From Actinomycetota bacterium (GTDB taxonomy: Bacteria; Actinomycetota; Actinomycetes; Nanopelagicales; Nanopelagicaceae): a stretch of 5,592 nt of DNA. The DNA is taken from assembly GCA_009699795.1 (NCBI GenBank), contig WLNK01000056.1:1-5592 (forward strand), read 5' to 3'. Under the pieces are notes generated by a model. That model saw nothing but the letters and a program-made list of their open reading frames with translations, was not told the DNA's origin and searched no databases. The position numbers were made by a program, and so were the translations under genes. Shown here piece by piece: positions 1 through 5,439 of the stretch (position 1 is the stretch's first letter; the number at the start of each line of letters is the position of its first letter).

Positions 1-718
1 CAATGCCCTTGAAAATGGAATCACACTTGTCATCGTGCATGGCGGCGGACCACAAGTTGATATTGCACTCAAAAGCGATGGAATTCCAACGGAATTAGTC
101 GGTGGCTTTCGAATTACAACTCCAGAAATTCTTGAAGTTGTCGAAAGAGTTCTTTCCGGTGAAGTTGGTCCTGCGGTGGCTGCTTCCCTTAAATTGGTTG
201 GCGTTAAAGCGCAGGCTGTATCTGGGATGAAATCTAAAACTCTCTTTGCCAAGAAACTGCGCAAATTAGTAGATGGCACTCCGGCGGATTTAGGCCTTGC
301 GGGCGAAATTGTCAGAGTCGATACCTCATTTATCAACTCACTACTTAAGGATGGAATCACTCCCGTCGTTTCCCCTACGGCTAGCAATGAAAATGGAGAG
401 GGCGGATTAAATGTAAATGGGGATATATCTGCCGCTGCTATTGCTGGCGCACTTGGCGCCAATTCCCTCATCATCATGACCGACGTTGAAGGTATTTATC
501 GTTCTTGGCCCGATAAAAATTCTTTGATATCAGAGATTAGCGCTGCTGAATTAGAGAGTATGAAAGCTACGTTTGAAAAGGGAATGGCTCCCAAAGTGAA
601 AGCTTGTTTGGATGCAATAGCAGGTGGTGCGAAGGCGGTAAGAATTATCGATGGAACGAATCCAGATGCATTTTCCCGAGCCCTATCCGGCGTAGGCGGA
701 ACCCTGGTAACCAAATGA
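1..718 (+). CDS. argB: Acetylglutamate kinase (N-acetyl-L-glutamate 5-phosphotransferase), 5'-truncated by window edge
   Basis: Cytoplasmic enzyme of the amino acid kinase family that phosphorylates N-acetylglutamate with ATP, the second step of the acetylated arginine pathway. The frame is open from base 2, and 238 residues are visible. The first tens of residues, including the first nucleotide-binding loop, lie upstream. Seen: HGGGP at visible residues 13-17 (acetylglutamate-binding glycine loop), GLNVNGD at 135-141 (usually NVNAD), TDVEGIY at 160-166, and GMAPK at 194-198 with the phosphoryl-transfer Lys. The GTG at 35 falls inside the conserved IVHGGG strand, so it is not the true start. 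The stop TGA (716-718) overlaps the argD start. Oddities: the C-terminal segment after IIDG is short and lacks the usual H...E..F residues of arginine-inhibited enzymes, and SGMKSKTLF (74-82) departs from the usual SGxDxGLF. Family assignment is secure; feedback behaviour is open. Confidence 0.95.
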   Translation, partial: NALENGITLVIVHGGGPQVDIALKSDGIPTELVGGFRITTPEILEVVERVLSGEVGPAVAASLKLVGVKAQAVSGMKSKTLFAKKLRKLVDGTPADLGLAGEIVRVDTSFINSLLKDGITPVVSPTASNENGEGGLNVNGDISAAAIAGALGANSLIIMTDVEGIYRSWPDKNSLISEISAAELESMKATFEKGMAPKVKACLDAIAGGAKAVRIIDGTNPDAFSRALSGVGGTLVTK

Positions 719-1881
719 GTGCAAAAGTGCAGTGGGAAAAATTTATGGCTCCGACATACGGTACGCCATCAATAAATTTGGTCAGCGGTAAAGGTCTTGT
801 CGTTACCGATGACCAGGGCAAAAAATATTTAGATTTCCTAGGCGGCATAGCAACAAATGTTCTTGGACACGCACATCCTGCGATCATTAGGGCAGTAAGC
901 AATCAGATATCTACACTCGGCCATGTAAGTAATTTCTTTTCCCATCCAAACGCAATTGCACTAGCATCCGAATTAGTTTCACTTGCCGGAGATAAAAGCG
1001 CAAAAGTCTTTTTCTGCAATTCTGGTGCCGAAGCAAATGAAGCTGCACTTAAACTTTCACGCAAAACGGGCAAGAAGAAAATTGTTGCCACTACCGGCGC
1101 ATTTCACGGAAGAACTATCGGCGCGCTTTCGCTCACTGGTCAGAGTTCAAAGCGAACTCCATTTCTGCCTTTACTTGGCAATATCAAGCACGTGCCGTTT
1201 GGAAATACGAAAGCAATGGCCCGGGCAGTAAATAGGAAAACTGCGATGGTTATAGTTGAACCGATTATGGGTGAGGCTGGAGTAATCGTGCCGCCCATTG
1301 GCTATTTGAAATCCTTGCGCTCCATTTGCGATAAGAATGGCGCTCTTCTTGTATTTGATTGCGTTCAGACGGGAATAGGAAGAACTGGTCAATGGTTTGG
1401 TTTTGAACACGAAATGATTAAGCCCGATGTCATCACATTGGCCAAGGGGCTTGGTGGTGGGCTGCCAATGGGCGCAATGATTTCTCTAGGTAACGCTTCC
1501 CAGCTCTTTTCTCCAGGTGATCACGGAACAACTTTTGGTGGCAATCCGATTGCAGCATCGGCTGGTTTAGCAGTTTTAAAAACGCTCAAGAAAGAAAAAT
1601 TGCTTGCACGTGCAAAGAGATTTGAGCTCCTCCTTAAAAAAAGAATTTCCAAAGTTAAAGGCGTAAAAGAGATTCGCGGCCAAGGACTACTAATCGGCAT
1701 TGAGTTCGAAGAACCTAAGGCCAATGCAGTGAGAGATTTGCTCTTGAAAAAGGGCGTCATAGTAAATGCCCCGAGCGAATCGGTGATTCGAATCGCGCCT
1801 GCGTTAAACGTTACTCAAGTGCAGATTGAAAAATTCATCAAATTATTTTCTGAAGCCGTAGCGGAGGTGCACAGTGGCTAA
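715..1881 (+). CDS. argD: Acetylornithine aminotransferase (class III, PLP-dependent)
   Basis: Converts N-acetylglutamate semialdehyde to N-acetylornithine with glutamate as amino donor, in the cytoplasm. The start is ATG 715, overlapping the argB stop as ATGA. It gives 388 residues, close to the family's usual ~400. An upstream in-frame start at 604 would add 37 residues lying inside argB with no family resemblance. Motifs: CNSGAEANEAALKLSRK (101-117, PLP phosphate loop), GAFHGRT (128-134), LVFDCVQTGIGRTG (212-225), TLAKGLGGG (241-249) with the PLP Lys at 244, TTFGGNP (272-278), and VIRIAPAL (357-364) with the substrate-carboxylate Arg at 359. Oddity: the class III motif normally reads D-E-V/I-Q, but here it is D-C-V-Q (codons GAT TGC at 1357-1362), so a highly conserved Glu is Cys. 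All other key residues are present, so activity is likely. Other ω-aminotransferases share this fold, but the operon context argues for ArgD. Confidence 0.95.
   Translation: MSAKVQWEKFMAPTYGTPSINLVSGKGLVVTDDQGKKYLDFLGGIATNVLGHAHPAIIRAVSNQISTLGHVSNFFSHPNAIALASELVSLAGDKSAKVFFCNSGAEANEAALKLSRKTGKKKIVATTGAFHGRTIGALSLTGQSSKRTPFLPLLGNIKHVPFGNTKAMARAVNRKTAMVIVEPIMGEAGVIVPPIGYLKSLRSICDKNGALLVFDCVQTGIGRTGQWFGFEHEMIKPDVITLAKGLGGGLPMGAMISLGNASQLFSPGDHGTTFGGNPIAASAGLAVLKTLKKEKLLARAKRFELLLKKRISKVKGVKEIRGQGLLIGIEFEEPKANAVRDLLLKKGVIVNAPSESVIRIAPALNVTQVQIEKFIKLFSEAVAEVHSG
1863..1868 (+). promoter_or_regulatory. Shine-Dalgarno site of argR
   Basis: GGAGGT lies inside the 3' end of argD, 5 bases before a GTG codon at 1874. 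This near-perfect anti-SD match supports GTG 1874 as the argR start. It would also let argR be translated independently of, as well as coupled to, argD. Confidence 0.8.
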
Positions 1882-2356
1882 AGTGTTAAATTCCAAGAGC
1901 GTTTTGGCTCGTAGGTCGAAGGCAATTTCCTTAATTAAGGCCGGAGTAATTCACTCTCAATCTGATCTCGTCAAGCTACTAAAAAAAGCTGGCTTTGAAG
2001 TTACCCAAGCAACAGCTAGCCGAGACTTGGAAGAAATTGGGGCCATTCGCGGTCGAAATTCAGATGGAGATTCTGTATATGTCATCACCTCGTCCTCTGA
2101 TGGAGCAATATCTAAATCAGCGCCCTTGCCTGCAGATCTAATCCTTTCTGTCGAAGCTTCAGGAAATCTTGCAGTAGTACGAACTCCACCTGGCGGCGCG
2201 CAATATCTAGCTAGCACACTTGATAATTCAGGCATGAAAAGCATCATAGGCACCATTGCTGGAGACGACACGGTTCTAGTTGTCGCCAAGAAAGCCACGG
2301 GTGGAGCTGATTTAGCGAAAGAATTACTCTCCTATGCAGGCAAGAAGAGGAAATAA
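1874..2356 (+). CDS. argR: Arginine repressor ArgR
   Basis: Arginine-sensing transcription factor that, as a hexamer with bound L-arginine, represses arginine biosynthesis genes in this family. The protein has 160 residues, the usual length. The N-terminal winged helix-turn-helix covers about 15-72, with SQSDLVKLLKKAGFEVTQ (28-45) and the recognition-helix motif TQATASRDL (44-52). The C-terminal oligomerisation and arginine-binding domain covers about 86-156, with VVRTPPGGAQYLAS (101-114) and GTIAGDDT (126-133). The Asp pair at 131-132 matches the residues that contact arginine in known ArgR structures. The GTG start is set by the strong SD just upstream and overlaps argD by 8 bp. The gene sits inside the operon it presumably controls, which implies autoregulation. 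Its operator would be upstream of the window, and I saw no convincing ARG box here. Confidence 0.96.
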   Translation: MAKVLNSKSVLARRSKAISLIKAGVIHSQSDLVKLLKKAGFEVTQATASRDLEEIGAIRGRNSDGDSVYVITSSSDGAISKSAPLPADLILSVEASGNLAVVRTPPGGAQYLASTLDNSGMKSIIGTIAGDDTVLVVAKKATGGADLAKELLSYAGKKRK

Positions 2357-2359
2357 ATA

Positions 2360-3787
2360 ATGGCGCTTTGGGGTGGAAGATTTTCTGATGCGCCGGCTGA
2401 TGCCGTTTTCGCACTCTCTAGAAGTATCCATTTTGACTGGCGCCTTGCGCCCTACGACCTGCGTTCTTCACTTGCCCACCTAGAAATTCTAGAGAGCAGC
2501 GGGTTACTTGATAAAAGCGTTGCATCCCAAATTCAAAGGGCTTTAAAAGAGTTGGTCACCGAAGTTGCCTCTGGAAAATTTCAACCCATTGCCTCTGATG
2601 AAGATGTACATAGCGCACTGGAGCGAGGCCTAACTGAAAAATTAGGCGAGACCGGGGGAGCCCTTCGTGCCGGCCGCTCACGCAATGATCAGGTTGCAAC
2701 AGATCTCAAACTCTTTGCTATTGATCACATGATTACTTTGGCAAACTCTCTGACGGAGTTGCAGAGCGCGCTACTAAATAAGGCTAAGGAGTATGCCGAC
2801 GCTCCCGCGCCGGGATTTACGCATATGCAGCATGCTCAACCGATTTTATTTGGTCATGAAATAGCAAAACATGTTCATGCTTTTTCAAGAGATTTGGATC
2901 GAATTTCAGATTGGCTTAAGCGCACAAGTGTGAGTCCGTTGGGTTCTGGCGCACTCGCAGGATCTTCCCTTCCACTAGCCCCTGAAAAAACCGCTAAGTC
3001 CCTCGGGTTTGCATCCAACTCAGCTAACAGTATCGACGGCGTTAGCGATCGTGATTTTGTTGCCGAGGCGTTGTTCATTTCATCGATGATTGGTATTCAT
3101 CTATCTCGCATCGGAGAAGAGTGGTGTATTTGGGCGACAACCGAATTTGCATGGGCCAGAGTGGCTGATGCTTACTCCACTGGTTCATCAATAATGCCTC
3201 AGAAGAAGAATCCAGATATGGCCGAACTCGCAAGAGGTAAGGCTGGTCGACTCATTGGAAATCTCACCGGAGTGCTTGCCATGCTCAAAGGTTTGCCATT
3301 CGCCTACAACAGAGATCTGCAAGAAGATAAAGAACCACTCTTTGATTCATTTGACACTCTAGCTCTCGTTCTACCGGCTGTTACTGGCATGGTTGCATCA
3401 ACAGAGTTCGATCGCGAAAAAATGTTACAGGCTGCACCTCTTGGATTTTCACTTGCGACTGAAATTGCAGATTTTCTTGTTCGCGCTCATGTGCCCTTTT
3501 CTATCGCCCACGAAAGTGCAGGCAAGTGCGTGGCTCTCTGTGAAAGAACATCTCGTCAATTACACGAACTCACGGATTCTGAATTTGCATCGATCCACCC
3601 ATCTCTTACTTCGAAAGTACGAGACGTCCTCACAGTCGATGGGGCTCTTGAATCTAGGACGACTCGCGGTGGTACAGCGCCAAGCGCTCTGGCCACTCAA
3701 TTAAAGGAGTTGTCGGTAGAGCTGTCATCAAAGGCAAAAGAATTCTCCAGCGCCCAAAAGGCTTTTCACGCAATGATGGGGGCATGA
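2360..3787 (+). CDS. argH: Argininosuccinate lyase
   Basis: Cleaves argininosuccinate to arginine and fumarate, the last step of arginine synthesis; cytoplasmic tetramer of the fumarase/aspartase superfamily. The 475-residue length is normal. Motifs: LWGGRFSD at the N-terminus (3-10), SDEDVHSALE (79-88), GRSRNDQVATDL (105-116), THMQHAQP (154-161) with the conserved Thr-His pair, the superfamily signature GSSIMPQKKNP (275-285) holding the catalytic Ser loop, and YNRDLQEDKEPLFD (316-329). The C-terminal stretch LTVDGALESRTTRGGTAP (424-441) is also typical. The ATG is 3 bases after the argR stop, with GAGG at 2347-2350 as a reasonable SD. argG, the preceding enzyme's gene, does not lie between argR and argH as it does in mycobacteria and corynebacteria. 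The stop overlaps the tyrS start (ATGA). Confidence 0.97.
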   Translation: MALWGGRFSDAPADAVFALSRSIHFDWRLAPYDLRSSLAHLEILESSGLLDKSVASQIQRALKELVTEVASGKFQPIASDEDVHSALERGLTEKLGETGGALRAGRSRNDQVATDLKLFAIDHMITLANSLTELQSALLNKAKEYADAPAPGFTHMQHAQPILFGHEIAKHVHAFSRDLDRISDWLKRTSVSPLGSGALAGSSLPLAPEKTAKSLGFASNSANSIDGVSDRDFVAEALFISSMIGIHLSRIGEEWCIWATTEFAWARVADAYSTGSSIMPQKKNPDMAELARGKAGRLIGNLTGVLAMLKGLPFAYNRDLQEDKEPLFDSFDTLALVLPAVTGMVASTEFDREKMLQAAPLGFSLATEIADFLVRAHVPFSIAHESAGKCVALCERTSRQLHELTDSEFASIHPSLTSKVRDVLTVDGALESRTTRGGTAPSALATQLKELSVELSSKAKEFSSAQKAFHAMMGA

Positions 3788-5061
3788 GTACCGTGGTTGA
3801 CCTTCTAGATGATTTGAAATGGCGAGGACTTTTTGCCCAATCAACGGATGAGAAAGCGCTACGCGAATCTTTAAAGAAACCGATCACCCTTTACATTGGA
3901 TTCGATCCAACGGCTCCCAGTTTGCACGTGGGCAACCTTGTAGTTCTGTTAGCTCTTCGCAGATTTCAATTAGCCGGTCATAATCCGATCGCGCTCGTTG
4001 GGGGAGCCACAGGTCTTATTGGAGATCCAAGTGGAAAGAATGAAGAGCGCTCCCTGAACACCACTGATGTAGTCGCAGAATGGGTGGGGCGCATTAAAGG
4101 ACAAGTATCGAAATTCTTAGATTTTGATGCACCAAAGAATCCAGCAATCGTTGCAAATAATCTTGATTGGACTTCACCATTATCTGCCATTGAATTTCTG
4201 CGTGATGTGGGAAAACATTTTAGCGTCAACCAAATGCTCGCAAAAGATTCGGTTGCTTCTCGTTTGGAAGCAGGCGGTATCTCCTATACAGAGTTTTCAT
4301 ACCAGGTACTTCAATCTTTCGATTTTCTAGAACTTTATCGCCGCAATAATTGCACACTCCAATTAGGTGGTTCCGATCAATGGGGAAATATTGTTGGGGG
4401 ATTGGATCTGATCCGAAGAGTTGAGGGCGGAAGCGGTCATGCTTTAACGATTCCATTGCTAGCCAAAGCTGATGGAACTAAGTTTGGAAAAACTGCTGGC
4501 GGAAGTATTTGGTTGGATCCGCAGATGACATCACCATATGCATTCTTCCAATATTGGTTGAATACAGATGATAAGGATGTTATAAATTTCCTAAAAGTAT
4601 TTTCCTTTAAATCAAGAGAAGAAATCGAATCCATTGAAAAGTTACACAATGAAAATCCGGGCGCACGAGAGGCTCATCGCGAACTCGCTCGCGAGCTAAC
4701 TTCATTGGTACATAGTGTTGAAATCTGCGAACGTGTAGAAGCAGCAGCTCGCGCACTCTTTGGCCAGGGAGAACTAAATGAACTAGATGAAGCAACTCTT
4801 TCTTCGGCTCTTGCAGAATTACCTCGCACTACTGTTTCAAAGAAGGAAGAAATACCAAGTTGGGTCGATCTTTTAGCTGCTACAGGCGTTGTAGATTCAA
4901 AATCTGCAGCTCGTCGGATCGTTAAAGAGGGTGGCGCATATCTCAATAACGTAAAAGTAACTGCGGAAGATTTCGCACTCTCAAAAAGTGACTTTTTATG
5001 CGGTAAATATGCGATTTTGCGCAAAGGCAAACGAGACCTGGCAGCGGTCGAACTGATTTAG
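3784..5061 (+). CDS. tyrS: Tyrosyl-tRNA synthetase (class I, bacterial TyrS type)
   Basis: Charges tRNA-Tyr with tyrosine using ATP in the cytoplasm. The protein has 425 residues, normal for bacterial TyrS. Order: YIGFDPTAPSLHVGN (37-51) with the HIGH-type motif HVGN (48-51); GGATGLIGDPSGK (73-85); tyrosine-site helix SYTEFSYQVLQSFDF (167-181); GSDQWGN (196-202); KMSKS-type loop KFGKT (233-237), the usual form in this subfamily; and a C-terminal S4 RNA-binding domain about 358-425. After the KFGKT loop it has AGG where E. coli has EGG, probably neutral. The ATG overlaps the argH stop (ATGA) but its G-run (3778-3782) sits only 1 base away. GTG 3793 lies 10 bases from the same run and gives a shorter N-terminus, so it is a possible alternative start. 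No T-box leader can exist at this junction. Expression probably comes from the arg operon or an internal promoter I did not identify. Confidence 0.97.
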   Translation: MSTVVDLLDDLKWRGLFAQSTDEKALRESLKKPITLYIGFDPTAPSLHVGNLVVLLALRRFQLAGHNPIALVGGATGLIGDPSGKNEERSLNTTDVVAEWVGRIKGQVSKFLDFDAPKNPAIVANNLDWTSPLSAIEFLRDVGKHFSVNQMLAKDSVASRLEAGGISYTEFSYQVLQSFDFLELYRRNNCTLQLGGSDQWGNIVGGLDLIRRVEGGSGHALTIPLLAKADGTKFGKTAGGSIWLDPQMTSPYAFFQYWLNTDDKDVINFLKVFSFKSREEIESIEKLHNENPGAREAHRELARELTSLVHSVEICERVEAAARALFGQGELNELDEATLSSALAELPRTTVSKKEEIPSWVDLLAATGVVDSKSAARRIVKEGGAYLNNVKVTAEDFALSKSDFLCGKYAILRKGKRDLAAVELI

Positions 5062-5066
5062 CCCAC

Positions 5067-5093
5067 TTTTTACGTATAAAAACAGCGATTTTT
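5067..5093 (+). terminator. Weak AT-only inverted repeats after tyrS (possible inefficient terminator)
   Basis: Just after the tyrS stop, TTTTTA (5067-5072) can pair with TAAAAA (5077-5082). Alternatively, AAAAA (5078-5082) can pair with TTTTT (5089-5093) around CAGCGA. Both stems are A-U only and mutually exclusive, so this is not a good intrinsic terminator. No better terminator is seen between tyrS and the rRNA promoter, so read-through is possible. Confidence 0.2.
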
Positions 5094-5120
5094 CCCAATT
5101 TCAGGGTTTAGCCCCTCGAT

Positions 5121-5149
5121 TTGACCCCCGTCGGCCGCGGCCCTATAGT
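5121..5149 (+). promoter_or_regulatory. rRNA operon promoter (housekeeping sigma type)
   Basis: The -35 TTGACC (5121-5126) and -10 TATAGT (5144-5149) each match the sigma-70/SigA/HrdB consensus at 5 of 6 bases, with the ideal 17-bp spacer. Transcription would start near 5155-5158, about 340 bases before the mature 16S end. The spacer CCCGTCGGCCGCGGCCC is 16/17 G or C, in sharp contrast to the AT-rich surroundings. The bases upstream of -35 are not clearly AT-rich, so no UP element is claimed. No second promoter of similar quality is seen before 16S. Confidence 0.8.
5133..5142. repeat. 10-bp perfect palindrome in the promoter spacer
   Basis: GGCCGCGGCC is its own reverse complement and lies between the -35 and -10 boxes of the rRNA promoter, ending 1 base before the -10 box. 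It could be a protein-binding site or simply a by-product of a GC-rich spacer. No regulator is assigned. Confidence 0.6.
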
Positions 5150-5158
5150 TACGCTCCT

Positions 5159-5191
5159 TGCTGTGGAACGGACGATTAAGGCCGTACAGCA
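5159..5191 (+). other. Hairpin at the 5' end of the rRNA leader
   Basis: TGCTGT (5159-5164) pairs with ACAGCA (5186-5191), and ACGG (5168-5171) with CCGT (5182-5185). This makes a 10-bp stem with a 3-base bulge (GGA, 5165-5167) and a 10-base loop. It would form within a few bases of the predicted RNA 5' end. Its last three bases are shared with the next structure, so the two compete slightly. Confidence 0.5.
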
Positions 5192-5264
5192 GAGATACCA
5201 AATCTAGTCGCCTTTAGGCCGGTTTGACCGTGCCCGCAGGCATGCACTAGGTTTGGCGGTCTGC
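5189..5264 (+). other. Branched structured domain of the rRNA leader
   Basis: CCAAATCTAGT (5198-5208) pairs with ACTAGGTTTGG (5246-5256) over 11 bp with a single G-U wobble. Outside it, GCAGA (5189-5193) pairs with TCTGC (5260-5264). Inside it, CGGT/ACCG (5220-5223/5227-5230) and TGCC/GGCA (5231-5234/5239-5242, loop CGCA) can form small hairpins, as can GCC/GGC (5210-5212/5217-5219). An alternative inner/outer pairing is GACCG (5226-5230) with CGGTC (5257-5261). Function unknown. Confidence 0.5.
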
Positions 5265-5308
5265 CCTGAAAACTGGAAGAAATTCTAAGAGCAGTGCGCA
5301 TCCGTACC

Positions 5309-5323
5309 TTGAGAACTCAACAG
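5309..5323 (+). promoter_or_regulatory. rRNA antitermination motif (boxA/boxC region, NusA-binding type)
   Basis: TTGAGAACTCAACAG contains GAACTCAACAG (5313-5323). This differs by one base from the GAACUCAAUAG RNA of the Mycobacterium tuberculosis rrn leader that was crystallised with NusA. The short TTGAG/CTCAA repeat in it is part of the conserved element. It implies that polymerase leaving the promoter is modified by Nus factors, and it strongly supports an actinobacterial rRNA leader. I did not find a separate E. coli-like boxA on this strand. Confidence 0.7.
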
Positions 5324-5342
5324 CGTGCCATAAGTCAATGCC

Positions 5343-5369
5343 AGAAGATGGCTTTAATTGCCATTTTCT
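5343..5369 (+). other. Leader stem-loop, 10-bp stem
   Basis: AGAAGATGGC (5343-5352) pairs with GCCATTTTCT (5360-5369) with one G-U wobble, around the loop TTTAATT. GCCA (5340-5343) could instead pair with TGGC (5349-5352), so there are two alternative folds. It is not followed by a U-run, so it is not a terminator. Confidence 0.5.
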
Positions 5370-5375
5370 AAATTA

Positions 5376-5392
5376 ATACTTCAATGAAGTAT
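5376..5392 (+). other. Leader stem-loop, perfect 7-bp stem
   Basis: ATACTTC (5376-5382) and GAAGTAT (5386-5392) form a perfect stem with the 3-base loop AAT. It lies 4 bases upstream of the terminator-like hairpin. It is AT-rich and of moderate stability. Confidence 0.5.
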
Positions 5393-5396
5393 GTAT

Positions 5397-5422
5397 AAAA
5401 CACTGATTTTTCAGTGTTTTTT
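5397..5422 (+). terminator. Intrinsic-terminator-like hairpin inside the rRNA leader
   Basis: AAAACACTGA (5397-5406) and TCAGTGTTTT (5411-5420) form a perfect 10-bp stem with a TTTT loop. The T-run covers 5417-5422, so the CACTGA/TCAGTG core (6 bp) is directly followed by six U in the RNA. This is a textbook Rho-independent terminator shape, although the core has only three G-C pairs. It lies between the rRNA promoter and 16S, about 75 bases before mature 16S, and downstream of the NusA motif. It could be bypassed by antitermination, act as an attenuator, or only be a folding element. Confidence 0.6.
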
Positions 5423-5439
5423 CTACTCGTTGATTTCCT

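Noticed and set aside
35..37. GTG at 35 as the start of argB
   Set aside because: The frame stays open to base 2 and encodes NALENGITLVIVHGGG, a typical internal ArgB strand. The gene is simply cut by the window edge.
604..714. Upstream in-frame extension of argD starting at 604
   Set aside because: It would overlap argB by 115 bases, the extra 37 residues look like out-of-frame argB, and the ATG at 715 overlaps the argB stop in the usual coupled arrangement and gives the normal ArgD length.
4674..5030. Long minus-strand open frames such as 4674-5030 and 1957-2298
   Set aside because: They lie fully inside well-conserved genes on the other strand, have no recognisable domains, and are expected shadows.
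5104..5114. GGGTTTAGCCC as a hairpin terminator or operator before the rRNA promoter
   Set aside because: It has only a 3-bp GGG/CCC stem and no U-run, so it is too weak to call.
5283..5298. boxA-like sequence TGCTCTTAGAA
   Set aside because: It occurs only on the minus strand (complement of TTCTAAGAGCA), so it would not be in the rRNA leader transcript.
5339..5377. Possible 12-codon leader peptide starting with ATG at 5339
   Set aside because: It has no ribosome-binding site, no run of regulatory codons, and lies in the structured rRNA leader.
5156..5422. Stand-alone small RNA gene such as RNase P RNA, tmRNA, SRP RNA or 6S-like RNA
   Set aside because: None of the conserved core sequences of RNase P RNA, tmRNA or SRP RNA is present. 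The NusA-type motif and the 16S gene just downstream fit an rRNA leader better. A terminated leader RNA remains possible.
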